DNA from: an uncultured Bacteroidales bacterium
Lineage (GTDB): Bacteria; Bacteroidota; Bacteroidia; Bacteroidales; Bacteroidaceae
DNA: 62,177 bases
Assembly (NCBI GenBank): GCA_947303715.1
Contig: CAMYYY010000012.1
Span: 1-62,177, forward strand
Direction: 5' to 3'
In this document: positions 48,638-56,264 of the stretch, piece after piece
Layout: every line of letters starts with the position of its first letter
Numbering within the stretch: the first letter of the stretch is position 1
Translations under genes and position numbers: made by a program
Notes under the pieces: generated by a model
Told to the model about the DNA's origin: nothing
What the model saw: only the letters and a program-made list of their open reading frames with translations
Databases searched by the model: none

Positions 48638-51328
48638 TTACCATTCAGGTGGTTTGCGGCCACAGATAGCGCAGAAGTCGCAGTACTTGCAACTATCCTC
48701 CTTCTCGGCTTGCGTGTAGGGGGCGTCGGAGTTGAACATCTCGTCAAGCAACGCCCTCATCCCTTCGTCAAATTCTTTGAAGACTTGGATTTGGAAGTTG
48801 GTTACAGGTTCCTTGTTCAGAAGAATGGCAGGGTCATAGGCCGTATTGGAAGAGGAACGGACGAAGAAAATTCCGGGACTAATCGGCTTACTCTCCTTCT
48901 GGCAAAGTAGCCAGGCATAGTAGAATGCTTGAAAGACATATTTTTTCCTTGACTTTACGTCGGGATTGAACAGATCCTCGACCTTGGTGATCTTTTTATC
49001 ATCATCCTTGCCTCCGGTCTTATAGTCGATGATGCGTACCATTCCGCCTTTCTCGTCCATGCGGTCAATCGTTCCGCCCAGCTTGACAGGGACTGGGCCT
49101 TGCTCAGTCATCACCTCCAGCTCACCGTCAATAGGTTGTTCACTTCCGAGATACGAGAAGGGAGCATACTCAGCGTCAATGGTCAGCAGCTGCTCTAGGT
49201 AAATGCAGATAGCCTTGAAGTTGATGTGGTGAATGCCCGTATAATGGATGTCTTCATCAACGTTCGTCTTCCAGTATTTGTCCTTAAATGCCTGACTGAC
49301 TAAACCTCGGATGGCTGATTCTCTTCCTGCCAAGTCAAGTAAATTGCTCTTCTTAACGGTGGAGTCAGCCTCAGTGAGTTTCTTGTAAGCCAGTTCTGCA
49401 CTGCGGTGGAACAGCGTTCCGAACTGTGCATTGGTCACCTCCTCGGTGTCTTCCTCATCGTACTTCAGTCCCTCGATGTACTTCAGATAGAATTTCAGCC
49501 GGCAGATGAAATAGTCGTTTATTGCGGTGGGTGATAGTGGTTTACGAGAGAATCGTTCCACCAGTTTACGCTTTGTTTCTGCCGTCTGCTCCACGCTGAT
49601 GGGCTCGACAATGGATGCTCGATTTTCAGACTGCAAGGCAAAGTGACGTATCTCACCCTTGAACTCCACCTCCAACTGGGTGATGAAGCGCGAAGGCTCT
49701 TTCTTTGTCATCCCGTCCGTACCATTATTATAGACCAGCGTCACCCTCTCGGCACGTTGAATGAGGCGGTAGAAGTAGTAGGCATAGACGGCAGTCTGTC
49801 GCTCGATGGTGGTGAGCCCAAAGGCTTTACGCAGCGAGAAGGGAATAAACGACACCTCCGACGGTTGTTTAGGCAGCATGCCCTCGTTGGTCGAAAGCAG
49901 CAGCAAGTGGCGGAAATCGAGGTTGCGCGTCTCCAGCACACCCATCACTTGCAAGCCCCGTGCGGGTTCGCCATGGAAGGGGATGGTGGTTCCTCGCAAA
50001 ATGGTCGTCAGCAATCGGGAGATCAGTTTACATGAGGCCTTCAGCGTTCCCTCCTCGACTAATCGGATGAGGCTGTTCACGGCCAGATGGGCACGATAGA
50101 GTGCTTCCTCTTCCTCTTGCAGACGGTGTTCCAGTTTCTTCATCTCCAGCCCCTTGCTGTCGATGGCCGTGCTAATCCCCCGCAGCCACTCCAATTGCCC
50201 GGCGTCCAAGGTATCTTGTTCGTTGTCAATTATCCCTTGCAAAAACTGCCACACCGTGGTCTCCGTCATGGGCATACCCATGGTGACGTTGATGTCCCGA
50301 ATGTTCTCCATCGGCAGGGCATGGAGCACGGGCATGATGAGTTTCTCGTCAGCCAGCACGACAGCGGTCTCCTGTTCGTTGTCAGTGAGATTCTTGCACA
50401 GCCAATCGTGGGCATAGCTGGCTTGGGCACTGTCCGTAGGCGCGCTGACGATGTCAATCCTTGGCAGATGGCAAAGGTTGTCGTAGGGGCTTTCTTCGCT
50501 GAGGCTCTCCTCGTCCAGCTCGTTGCCATACTGCTTGATGTCCAAGCGAAGAAAAGTTCCTGCCTCAGCTGCCTTGTTTTTGAGGTAATAGTTATCGTAG
50601 TCCCAATAGAACATCGCCTTGCCGCACTCTTTCACAAGGTCGAACAGCCTTCGCTCCACAACACTCAGCACGTTGAAGCCGACGAAAACATAATGATCCG
50701 CCGTGAGCCGATCTGCATCGAAATGCTCCACGGCATGACGGAATCGTTGCCCTTCGTAGCCACGTCCCTCGGTCTCCAGTCCTTTGCGGAAGGCCTGGTA
50801 GATGGGCGACATCGCCTCCCAGACGTGGAGGAAATTCTTTCGGATTGTCGAGTTGTCTCCATCGGCGTTAAAACCGCCGAAGAATTTCTCAATCACTTTC
50901 CGCTGCTCGTCTGTCAGGTAGTCGTTGGGCGATGAGAGTTCCTTGTAATTTTTCAGATTACGGAACAGGAGGTCTGGGTTTACGAGATTCTTGTCAATGT
51001 CGTCGAAGTCGCTCAGCAACAATTCACCCCAGTTGTAGAACCTGTCGATTTCTTCGTCCTGCCGTCTTGTATACTGGATGTAGTGCTTATGTAGCAGGCA
51101 GACCAGACGGATGTGGTCTTCACTACGCAGGTCGGTGAGGCTGCCAAACAGTTCGCCAAGCGTCATATAGGTGGGGGCAAACAGAGGCCTCCCGTCCGTT
51201 TCAGCTATTAGGAATTGATTGAAGAACAGGCTGGCACGCTTGCTGGGGAATACGATGACCGTGTGCGAGAGGTCACCGCTCAACTTCTTATAAAGGTCGT
51301 GCGCCACAAGGGAAAGAAATGGTTTCAT
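48638..51328 (-). CDS. addB: AddB-like PD-(D/E)XK nuclease
   Basis: An 896-residue partner of AddA in double-strand-break processing. The N-terminal part is a degenerate helicase fold (HTVIVFPSKRASLFFNQFL). The C-terminal nuclease domain shows RIIDYKTGGKDDDK (the DxK of PD-(D/E)XK) near 785. The final cysteines (YCDFCAIC), with an earlier cysteine, fit the AddB iron-sulfur staple. Its ATG at 51328 overlaps the addA stop (51325-51327), giving translational coupling. The frame is open to 51361 but that lies inside addA. Confidence 0.92.
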   Translation of the reverse strand: MKPFLSLVAHDLYKKLSGDLSHTVIVFPSKRASLFFNQFLIAETDGRPLFAPTYMTLGELFGSLTDLRSEDHIRLVCLLHKHYIQYTRRQDEEIDRFYNWGELLLSDFDDIDKNLVNPDLLFRNLKNYKELSSPNDYLTDEQRKVIEKFFGGFNADGDNSTIRKNFLHVWEAMSPIYQAFRKGLETEGRGYEGQRFRHAVEHFDADRLTADHYVFVGFNVLSVVERRLFDLVKECGKAMFYWDYDNYYLKNKAAEAGTFLRLDIKQYGNELDEESLSEESPYDNLCHLPRIDIVSAPTDSAQASYAHDWLCKNLTDNEQETAVVLADEKLIMPVLHALPMENIRDINVTMGMPMTETTVWQFLQGIIDNEQDTLDAGQLEWLRGISTAIDSKGLEMKKLEHRLQEEEEALYRAHLAVNSLIRLVEEGTLKASCKLISRLLTTILRGTTIPFHGEPARGLQVMGVLETRNLDFRHLLLLSTNEGMLPKQPSEVSFIPFSLRKAFGLTTIERQTAVYAYYFYRLIQRAERVTLVYNNGTDGMTKKEPSRFITQLEVEFKGEIRHFALQSENRASIVEPISVEQTAETKRKLVERFSRKPLSPTAINDYFICRLKFYLKYIEGLKYDEEDTEEVTNAQFGTLFHRSAELAYKKLTEADSTVKKSNLLDLAGRESAIRGLVSQAFKDKYWKTNVDEDIHYTGIHHINFKAICIYLEQLLTIDAEYAPFSYLGSEQPIDGELEVMTEQGPVPVKLGGTIDRMDEKGGMVRIIDYKTGGKDDDKKITKVEDLFNPDVKSRKKYVFQAFYYAWLLCQKESKPISPGIFFVRSSSNTAYDPAILLNKEPVTNFQIQVFKEFDEGMRALLDEMFNSDAPYTQAEKEDSCKYCDFCAICGRKPPEW

Positions 51329-54300
51329 ACGCGGACGATTTTTTGCTGGGTTACATACCAAAGATAGCCTTCTACGTTCTCGAATCCCATCTGACGGAGC
51401 AGGCTCATGTAGGCACCGACTTGTCGCTTGTGCTTGCCGACAGGCTCACCGAACTTGAAATCAACGACAATGGTCTTGTCCGCAGAGCGCATCACACGGT
51501 CAGGACGTTTCTGAACAACTATTCCTTCCTCCATAGTCAGGATAGTACACTCGTTGAACAGCTCGTAGCGTCCGCTAAACCATTCACTGACTTCGGGTTG
51601 ACGCAATGCCTCGTCGACTATATGGGCTATTTCCTCACGCTCCTCGGCATCAATGATGCCTTGTGTGAACAGCTCCTCGATGGCTTGCTGTGCATCCTCA
51701 GTTTTGCCAATGTGGGCAAACACTTCATGCAGCAGATTGCCTCGTTCGATGAACTCGCTCATGGGACTGTCGTCCCCTCGGTTGATGTACGTTCTCGAAC
51801 TGTTCGACTGGCGGAAAGGCAACTTCACAGGCGCCGCATGGAACCCCACCTCCACTGTTTCCGAGTGGGGCAGGAGAGGGTTGGGCTTTTCGGGTTGGTC
51901 TGAGGATTGGGAGGAAGTGGGCTCCCCGGCTTCCGGACTCTCCTCCTCTCCAGCTTCCGGACTCTCCTCCTCCTCGGTTTCTTGACTCGTCAATCCCAAA
52001 TCAATGAAATCTGCGATAGTGGAAATAGAAGCCTGCGTTGAATCTTTCTTTGCTTCTTTTATTATGACCAAGTTTGACTTCGGACGAGTGAAAGCTACAT
52101 AAAGCAGATTGAGGTTATCCATCCAAATTTTCCGCGTTTCCTCGTCGTACTGCTTGGCGAAGTCCGATTCCTGCATATCCTTGACACGGCTGATGGGCAG
52201 GAGGGGCAAGTCTTCGTAGTCAGTCCCATCGGTTTTCAGCCAGAGGATCGGGGGGGTCAATTTGTTTTCAAAATTCCAGTTGGTGCCAAGGACGATGACG
52301 GAGTCCCACTCCAATCCCTTCGCCTTGTGAATGGTCATGCAGGCAATGCCGTCTGCCTCGCCCGAGGGGATGGTTTTTTCGCAGAGCGTGTCGTCCCACT
52401 CTTTCAGGAATTCGCTCAGCGTGCCACCTTTCTCCGAGGCATAGTGCTGCACCAGGTCGAAGAACGATTGCATCCAGGCTGCCTGTCCCTCCATCTTCTC
52501 CATTTCCAGTACGTCGAAAAGTGCGTATATCAATGCACTCAGTGGCAGTTCGCCCAGCGATGCATGCTGTGTGACGAAGTCATCAGGCAGCCCATAGTGG
52601 CGCTCTTTCATGGCGAGGATATCGGAAACGGCCAGTCCGTCTTTCTCCACAAATCGGTGCCAGGCAATGGCCACCTGAGCCAACGAAACGATGTCCTTTT
52701 CGTCCTTCACCCAGCGCATGGCGCCCACAAGCATCCTAACCGCATCGGACGATTCCAGCTTGAATGCCTCGCCCGATACCAGCCGCACCTCGTGAGGAGC
52801 AAATGCTTCGGGGTGCGCTTCGAACCATGCGGCTAACGTCCCAATCTCTTTGTTTCCTCGTGTCAGTATGGCAATATCAGTAGGTTTCTGTCCTTTGTCT
52901 AACAGCTCCTTCACCTGCTGAGCCACCGCCTCAGGTATAGTTTCTGAATTCTCAACAATCCTTACACTACCTCCATCATTCTCAGACAGCCACTCCTGCT
53001 TCACATCCGCATAATTGCTGACTTCAAAATTCTTATCTATAAGACTTAATGCTGTGACAAGTTTGGGGAAGAATTGATTGTTGAATTCCACAATGCCTCT
53101 GCGACTGCGACGGTTCACTTTCAGCGTCTCTGTGTGAGGCTCGGCCATCTGCATGTCCTCGTCCACCTTATGAGCCATGATGTCTGCATTGCTGTCGCGC
53201 CAACGATAGATGGCCTGCTTCACGTCGCCCACGATGAGTCCCTGTTTGCCTCGCGAAGCGTTTTCTTTCAGCAAGGGGCAGAAGTTTTCCCATTGCATTC
53301 CGCTGGTGTCCTGGAATTCGTCGATGAGGATATGGTCGATTTCAGTGCCCGTCTTCTCGTAGATGAAGGCCGTATCGCCTTGTTCCGATGCCATCTTCTT
53401 CAGCATCTGGCACGTGTCGGCCAACAGGAAACGGTTCTCCCTTCGGCACGTCTCGCGGATTTTTGCATCGATGTTGCTCATCAGCTGCAGCTGGTAGAGA
53501 TTTTTCCGCACAAGTGTGATGGTGTTCTCTTCCTTTTGGATGTTGATAAGGGCGCGTAACATGTCACTCAACATGTCGCCCTGCTCGTCAATAGCCCTGC
53601 ATTTACGTGATTTCCTGTTGCCCCACGTCTTTTCTCCTGTGGCATATTTCTTCTTACTATCAGAAATGTCAATGTCTTTCAGCTTTTCGCCGTTTATGAT
53701 TTTCTCAAAGGTGTTGTAAGGGCTGTTGCTCTTTCCGTTGAAATCTTCTATGTTTGCCTCTAAGCAGTGGCAGAGGTCAAAGAATCTCTTTGCCACTGTC
53801 ATTGCGTCATCTTGCGCACGTTTCTCCCTTTTGTTCAGCGAATTTCTCAGACGGGCAAATGTATCGGGTTCCTTTTCCAGCAACTTGTCCAAATCGCTCG
53901 CGTAACGCAAGTAAGCCTCCTGATGAAGTTTTTCCGCAAATTTAGTAAGATTCTTCGTTACATTCCATTGCTTGTCATTGTCAATGGATTCCTTGATGTA
54001 ATCGATGACGGCATTCATCTCTTTCGAATCTAGTTGAAGTCCCTCAATGAAATCGTGAACTCCTTTACGATCTACACGTTTCGTATCCAGTTCGATTTCC
54101 ATGCCCTGTCCCAACTCCAGCTCCTTCGCCAGCCCGCGCAAGATGCTCAGCATAAACGAGTCGATGGTCTCGATGCGAAACGCCGAGTAGTTGTGCAGGA
54201 TAGACGTCAGCGCCTTTCCAGCGTTATTGCGTAGTGTTTTCTCCGTCAGCGGCTGGTGACTGACATCCTCCTTGAAGCCCGCCTCGCTCAATAGTTCCTG

Positions 54301-54528
54301 AGCCTTGGCAAGATAGCCTTCTGACTTCTCTAGCTTTTGACTAATGCCATAGAGTTGGCTCAGGATACGTTCCTTCATTTCGCCCGTAGCCTTGTTGGTA
54401 AAAGTTACAGCCAACAAGTGCCGATACGCTTCAGGGTTCACCAGCAAGTGGCTGATGTAATTTGCTGCCAGCGTGAATGTCTTTCCTGATCCCGCCGACG
54501 CCTTGTAAATAACTAACCGACTATTCAT
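51325..54528 (-). CDS. addA: AddA/RecB-like UvrD-family helicase-nuclease
   Basis: A 1067-residue helicase-nuclease. Walker A ASAGSGKTFTLA is at residues 10-21, motif II is HILIDEFQDTSGMQWENF, later motifs include MTIHKAKGLEWDSVIVLG, and the C-terminal nuclease core is IVVDFKFGEPVGKHKRQVGAYM. With AddB it unwinds and trims broken DNA ends for RecA. Residues about 844-881 are an acidic repetitive linker (two EEESPEAG units). The start MNSRLVIYK at 54528 is preferred over 54546, because TATCTTTG lies between the two and would be inside the gene. Confidence 0.95.
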   Translation of the reverse strand: MNSRLVIYKASAGSGKTFTLAANYISHLLVNPEAYRHLLAVTFTNKATGEMKERILSQLYGISQKLEKSEGYLAKAQELLSEAGFKEDVSHQPLTEKTLRNNAGKALTSILHNYSAFRIETIDSFMLSILRGLAKELELGQGMEIELDTKRVDRKGVHDFIEGLQLDSKEMNAVIDYIKESIDNDKQWNVTKNLTKFAEKLHQEAYLRYASDLDKLLEKEPDTFARLRNSLNKREKRAQDDAMTVAKRFFDLCHCLEANIEDFNGKSNSPYNTFEKIINGEKLKDIDISDSKKKYATGEKTWGNRKSRKCRAIDEQGDMLSDMLRALINIQKEENTITLVRKNLYQLQLMSNIDAKIRETCRRENRFLLADTCQMLKKMASEQGDTAFIYEKTGTEIDHILIDEFQDTSGMQWENFCPLLKENASRGKQGLIVGDVKQAIYRWRDSNADIMAHKVDEDMQMAEPHTETLKVNRRSRRGIVEFNNQFFPKLVTALSLIDKNFEVSNYADVKQEWLSENDGGSVRIVENSETIPEAVAQQVKELLDKGQKPTDIAILTRGNKEIGTLAAWFEAHPEAFAPHEVRLVSGEAFKLESSDAVRMLVGAMRWVKDEKDIVSLAQVAIAWHRFVEKDGLAVSDILAMKERHYGLPDDFVTQHASLGELPLSALIYALFDVLEMEKMEGQAAWMQSFFDLVQHYASEKGGTLSEFLKEWDDTLCEKTIPSGEADGIACMTIHKAKGLEWDSVIVLGTNWNFENKLTPPILWLKTDGTDYEDLPLLPISRVKDMQESDFAKQYDEETRKIWMDNLNLLYVAFTRPKSNLVIIKEAKKDSTQASISTIADFIDLGLTSQETEEEESPEAGEEESPEAGEPTSSQSSDQPEKPNPLLPHSETVEVGFHAAPVKLPFRQSNSSRTYINRGDDSPMSEFIERGNLLHEVFAHIGKTEDAQQAIEELFTQGIIDAEEREEIAHIVDEALRQPEVSEWFSGRYELFNECTILTMEEGIVVQKRPDRVMRSADKTIVVDFKFGEPVGKHKRQVGAYMSLLRQMGFENVEGYLWYVTQQKIVRV

Positions 54529-54532
54529 AGCG

Positions 54533-54540
54533 CAAAGATA
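54533..54540 (-). promoter_or_regulatory. -7 element abutting the addA start
   Basis: TATCTTTG on the minus strand ends 5 bases before the addA ATG. No good -33 element is visible. If active, the mRNA would be leaderless or nearly so. Confidence 0.55.
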
Positions 54541-54661
54541 AGTCAAAAAAATGAATATTCCTCCTTAAAAAGTGTATTTATCTTTTGTGTATATGAGAAA
54601 AGCTATATGTATAATAAGGTGTATTCAGCAGTATTTTCGCCAAATCTTTTGAAGAAAAAGA

Positions 54662-54683
54662 CAGGAAACATCTCTGTTTCCTG
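54662..54683 (-). terminator. Terminator after tRNA-Gly
   Basis: A perfect 9-bp stem CAGGAAACA/TGTTTCCTG with a 4-base loop is followed on the minus strand by GTCTTTTTC. Confidence 0.85.
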
Positions 54684-54711
54684 CATGGGTGGTACTGATT
54701 TTCTGCATTTG

Positions 54712-54782
54712 AGCGGAATACGGGAATCGAACCCGCCTCCTCGGCTTGGGAAGCCGATGCACTACCGATGTGCTAATTCCGC
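54712..54782 (-). tRNA. tRNA-Gly (anticodon CCC)
   Basis: A 71-base cloverleaf on the minus strand: acceptor GCGGAAT/ATTCCGC (7 bp), D arm GCAC...GTGC, anticodon arm TCGGC-TTCCCAA-GCCGA with CCC at the anticodon, T arm with TTCGATT, discriminator T, and CCA not encoded. Its own promoter lies at 54800-54830 and its terminator at 54662-54683. Confidence 0.95.
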
Positions 54783-54799
54783 CTATCTGATTCCGGCTG

Positions 54800-54830
54800 C
54801 AAAGATAGTGATAAAAATGCGATTGAGCAA
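54800..54830 (-). promoter_or_regulatory. Promoter of tRNA-Gly
   Basis: TTG (54830-54828), 20 bases and TATCTTTG (54807-54800) on the minus strand, 18 bases from the tRNA 5' end. It overlaps no coding sequence. Confidence 0.8.
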
Positions 54831-54857
54831 GATTGAAATGGATTTTTTTCTTTTCTT

Positions 54858-56036
54858 TCAAATTCTTTCTATAACCAGCATTTCTGTGGTGGTGGAGGTG
54901 ACGCGGAAACGTTCGTCGCTGCGAAGGCCTACGACCCAGGCGATATCGTCGCCAATGCAAAGCACCATCTGATTTTCGCGCTCAGTACGACTAAGGCGGG
55001 CGTCGGTAAGAAGGTCACTGACAAGTTTCGTTCGTCCACCCATACCGAAGGGACAGAAACGGTCTCCTTCATGCCAGCGGCGTAGCGTGAGGGGGGCGGT
55101 GAGGCGGCGCATGTCAAGGTAGAGGATGTCGTTCGAACGGCATAGGTCGCCTGTTCCTGTTTTCTCTATGGTAAACCGAAGGCTGGGGATGGTCGTTTGG
55201 AGGCTGGCGACAGAACGAGGGATAAGCGTGGAACGATGGTTGCGTAGGGCTTCAAGGAGGTTCTGCAACTGAGTGCTGTTGTAACCAAACGGAGCGAGGT
55301 AGTGGTGGAGAAGGGTGGTGGCAGCCTCGTCAGTTACCTTGCTGTCGCAGATGTCGGCAGTACCGCGCAGGTTGCGAGCCGTAGTGAGGATGTTTTGCAC
55401 AGCGGCAGGATTGATTTCCTCCATGAGGGATAACAAGCGATGGCGGATACGGTTGCGGGCATAGTCGTCGGTGGCGTTTGTGCTGTCGTCCACCCACGTC
55501 TGGCCAAGGGAGTTAAGATAGTCTGTAATATCGCTGCGAGTGACGTTGAGCAAGGGACGAACAATACGACCGCTCAGGGGACGTATGCCTGTAAGGCCAT
55601 CGATGCCTGTACCGCGAATAAGGTTGAGGAGGATGGTCTCGGCGCTGTCCTCGGCATGATGGCCCACGCAAATAGCGTCAAGTCCATGTTGCATGCGAAG
55701 CTTTTCGAACGCCTCATAGCGTTGTTCACGAGCGGCCATTTCAATGGAAATCTTATGCTTTGTGGCGTAGGAGGCTGTATCAAAGTCCATCACGTCCAGT
55801 TCCACTCCCAGCTGTTGGCAAAGGTTGCGCACGAAAGTTTCATCGCGGTTCGACTCCTCAGCACGGAGGTGAAAGTTGCAATGTACAGCGCGGCATGTAT
55901 AACCGAGACTAATCAGCACGCGCAGCAGAGCCACGCTGTCAGCCCCGCCACTTACGCAGACCAACAGACGGTCCTCAGCGCGGAGGAGGGCATTTCGTTG
56001 GATGAAGTCGCGGATAGTATGCTTGAAGTCTTTCAC
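54858..56036 (-). CDS. tilS: tRNA(Ile)-lysidine synthase
   Basis: A 392-residue PP-loop ATPase that converts cytidine 34 of the AUA-reading tRNA-Ile to lysidine. The PP-loop CVSGGADSVALL is near 28-39, the HCNFHLRAEES and GHHAEDSAET motifs follow, and the C-terminal TilS domain is recognisable (RWHEGDRFCPFGMGGRTKLVSDLL). The start is GTG at 56036 with TATCTTCG 5 bases upstream, so the leader is very short or the true start lies slightly downstream. It is the first of the minus-strand run tilS - tRNA-Gly - addA - addB. Confidence 0.95.
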   Translation of the reverse strand: MKDFKHTIRDFIQRNALLRAEDRLLVCVSGGADSVALLRVLISLGYTCRAVHCNFHLRAEESNRDETFVRNLCQQLGVELDVMDFDTASYATKHKISIEMAAREQRYEAFEKLRMQHGLDAICVGHHAEDSAETILLNLIRGTGIDGLTGIRPLSGRIVRPLLNVTRSDITDYLNSLGQTWVDDSTNATDDYARNRIRHRLLSLMEEINPAAVQNILTTARNLRGTADICDSKVTDEAATTLLHHYLAPFGYNSTQLQNLLEALRNHRSTLIPRSVASLQTTIPSLRFTIEKTGTGDLCRSNDILYLDMRRLTAPLTLRRWHEGDRFCPFGMGGRTKLVSDLLTDARLSRTERENQMVLCIGDDIAWVVGLRSDERFRVTSTTTEMLVIERI

Positions 56037-56100
56037 GCCGCGAAGATACGCATTTAATCAGAAAAAACATGGTGAGATTGAAAAAAAGTGCGCCTAAATG

Positions 56101-56130
56101 TTGGAAGTTCGGATTTTTGTCGTACCTTTG
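56101..56130 (+). promoter_or_regulatory. Promoter of tRNA-Cys
   Basis: TTG (56101-56103), 19 bases and TACCTTTG (56123-56130), 18 bases before the tRNA. No other promoter is seen before the uvrA-like gene. Confidence 0.72.
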
Positions 56131-56147
56131 CCCCGCAAAACGCTCTT

Positions 56148-56218
56148 GGTGAGTTGGCCGAGCGGTTAGGCAACGGTCTGCAAAACCGTGTACAGCAGTT
56201 CGATTCTGCTACTCACCT
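56148..56218 (+). tRNA. tRNA-Cys (anticodon GCA)
   Basis: A 71-base cloverleaf: acceptor GGTGAGT/ACTCACC, anticodon arm ACGGT-CTGCAAA-ACCGT with anticodon GCA, T arm GCAG-TTCGATT-CTGC, discriminator T, CCA not encoded. Confidence 0.95.
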
Positions 56219-56230
56219 CAAACATTCATT

Positions 56231-56263
56231 AGACTTCAGATGGAACAAGCTGAAGTCTTTTTT
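56231..56263 (+). terminator. Intrinsic terminator between tRNA-Cys and the uvrA-like gene
   Basis: A perfect 9-bp stem AGACTTCAG/CTGAAGTCT, a 10-base loop and six T bases. The T-run ends one base before the first possible ATG (56265) of the downstream gene, so it acts as a tRNA terminator and possibly as an attenuator. Confidence 0.88.
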
Positions 56264-56264
56264 A

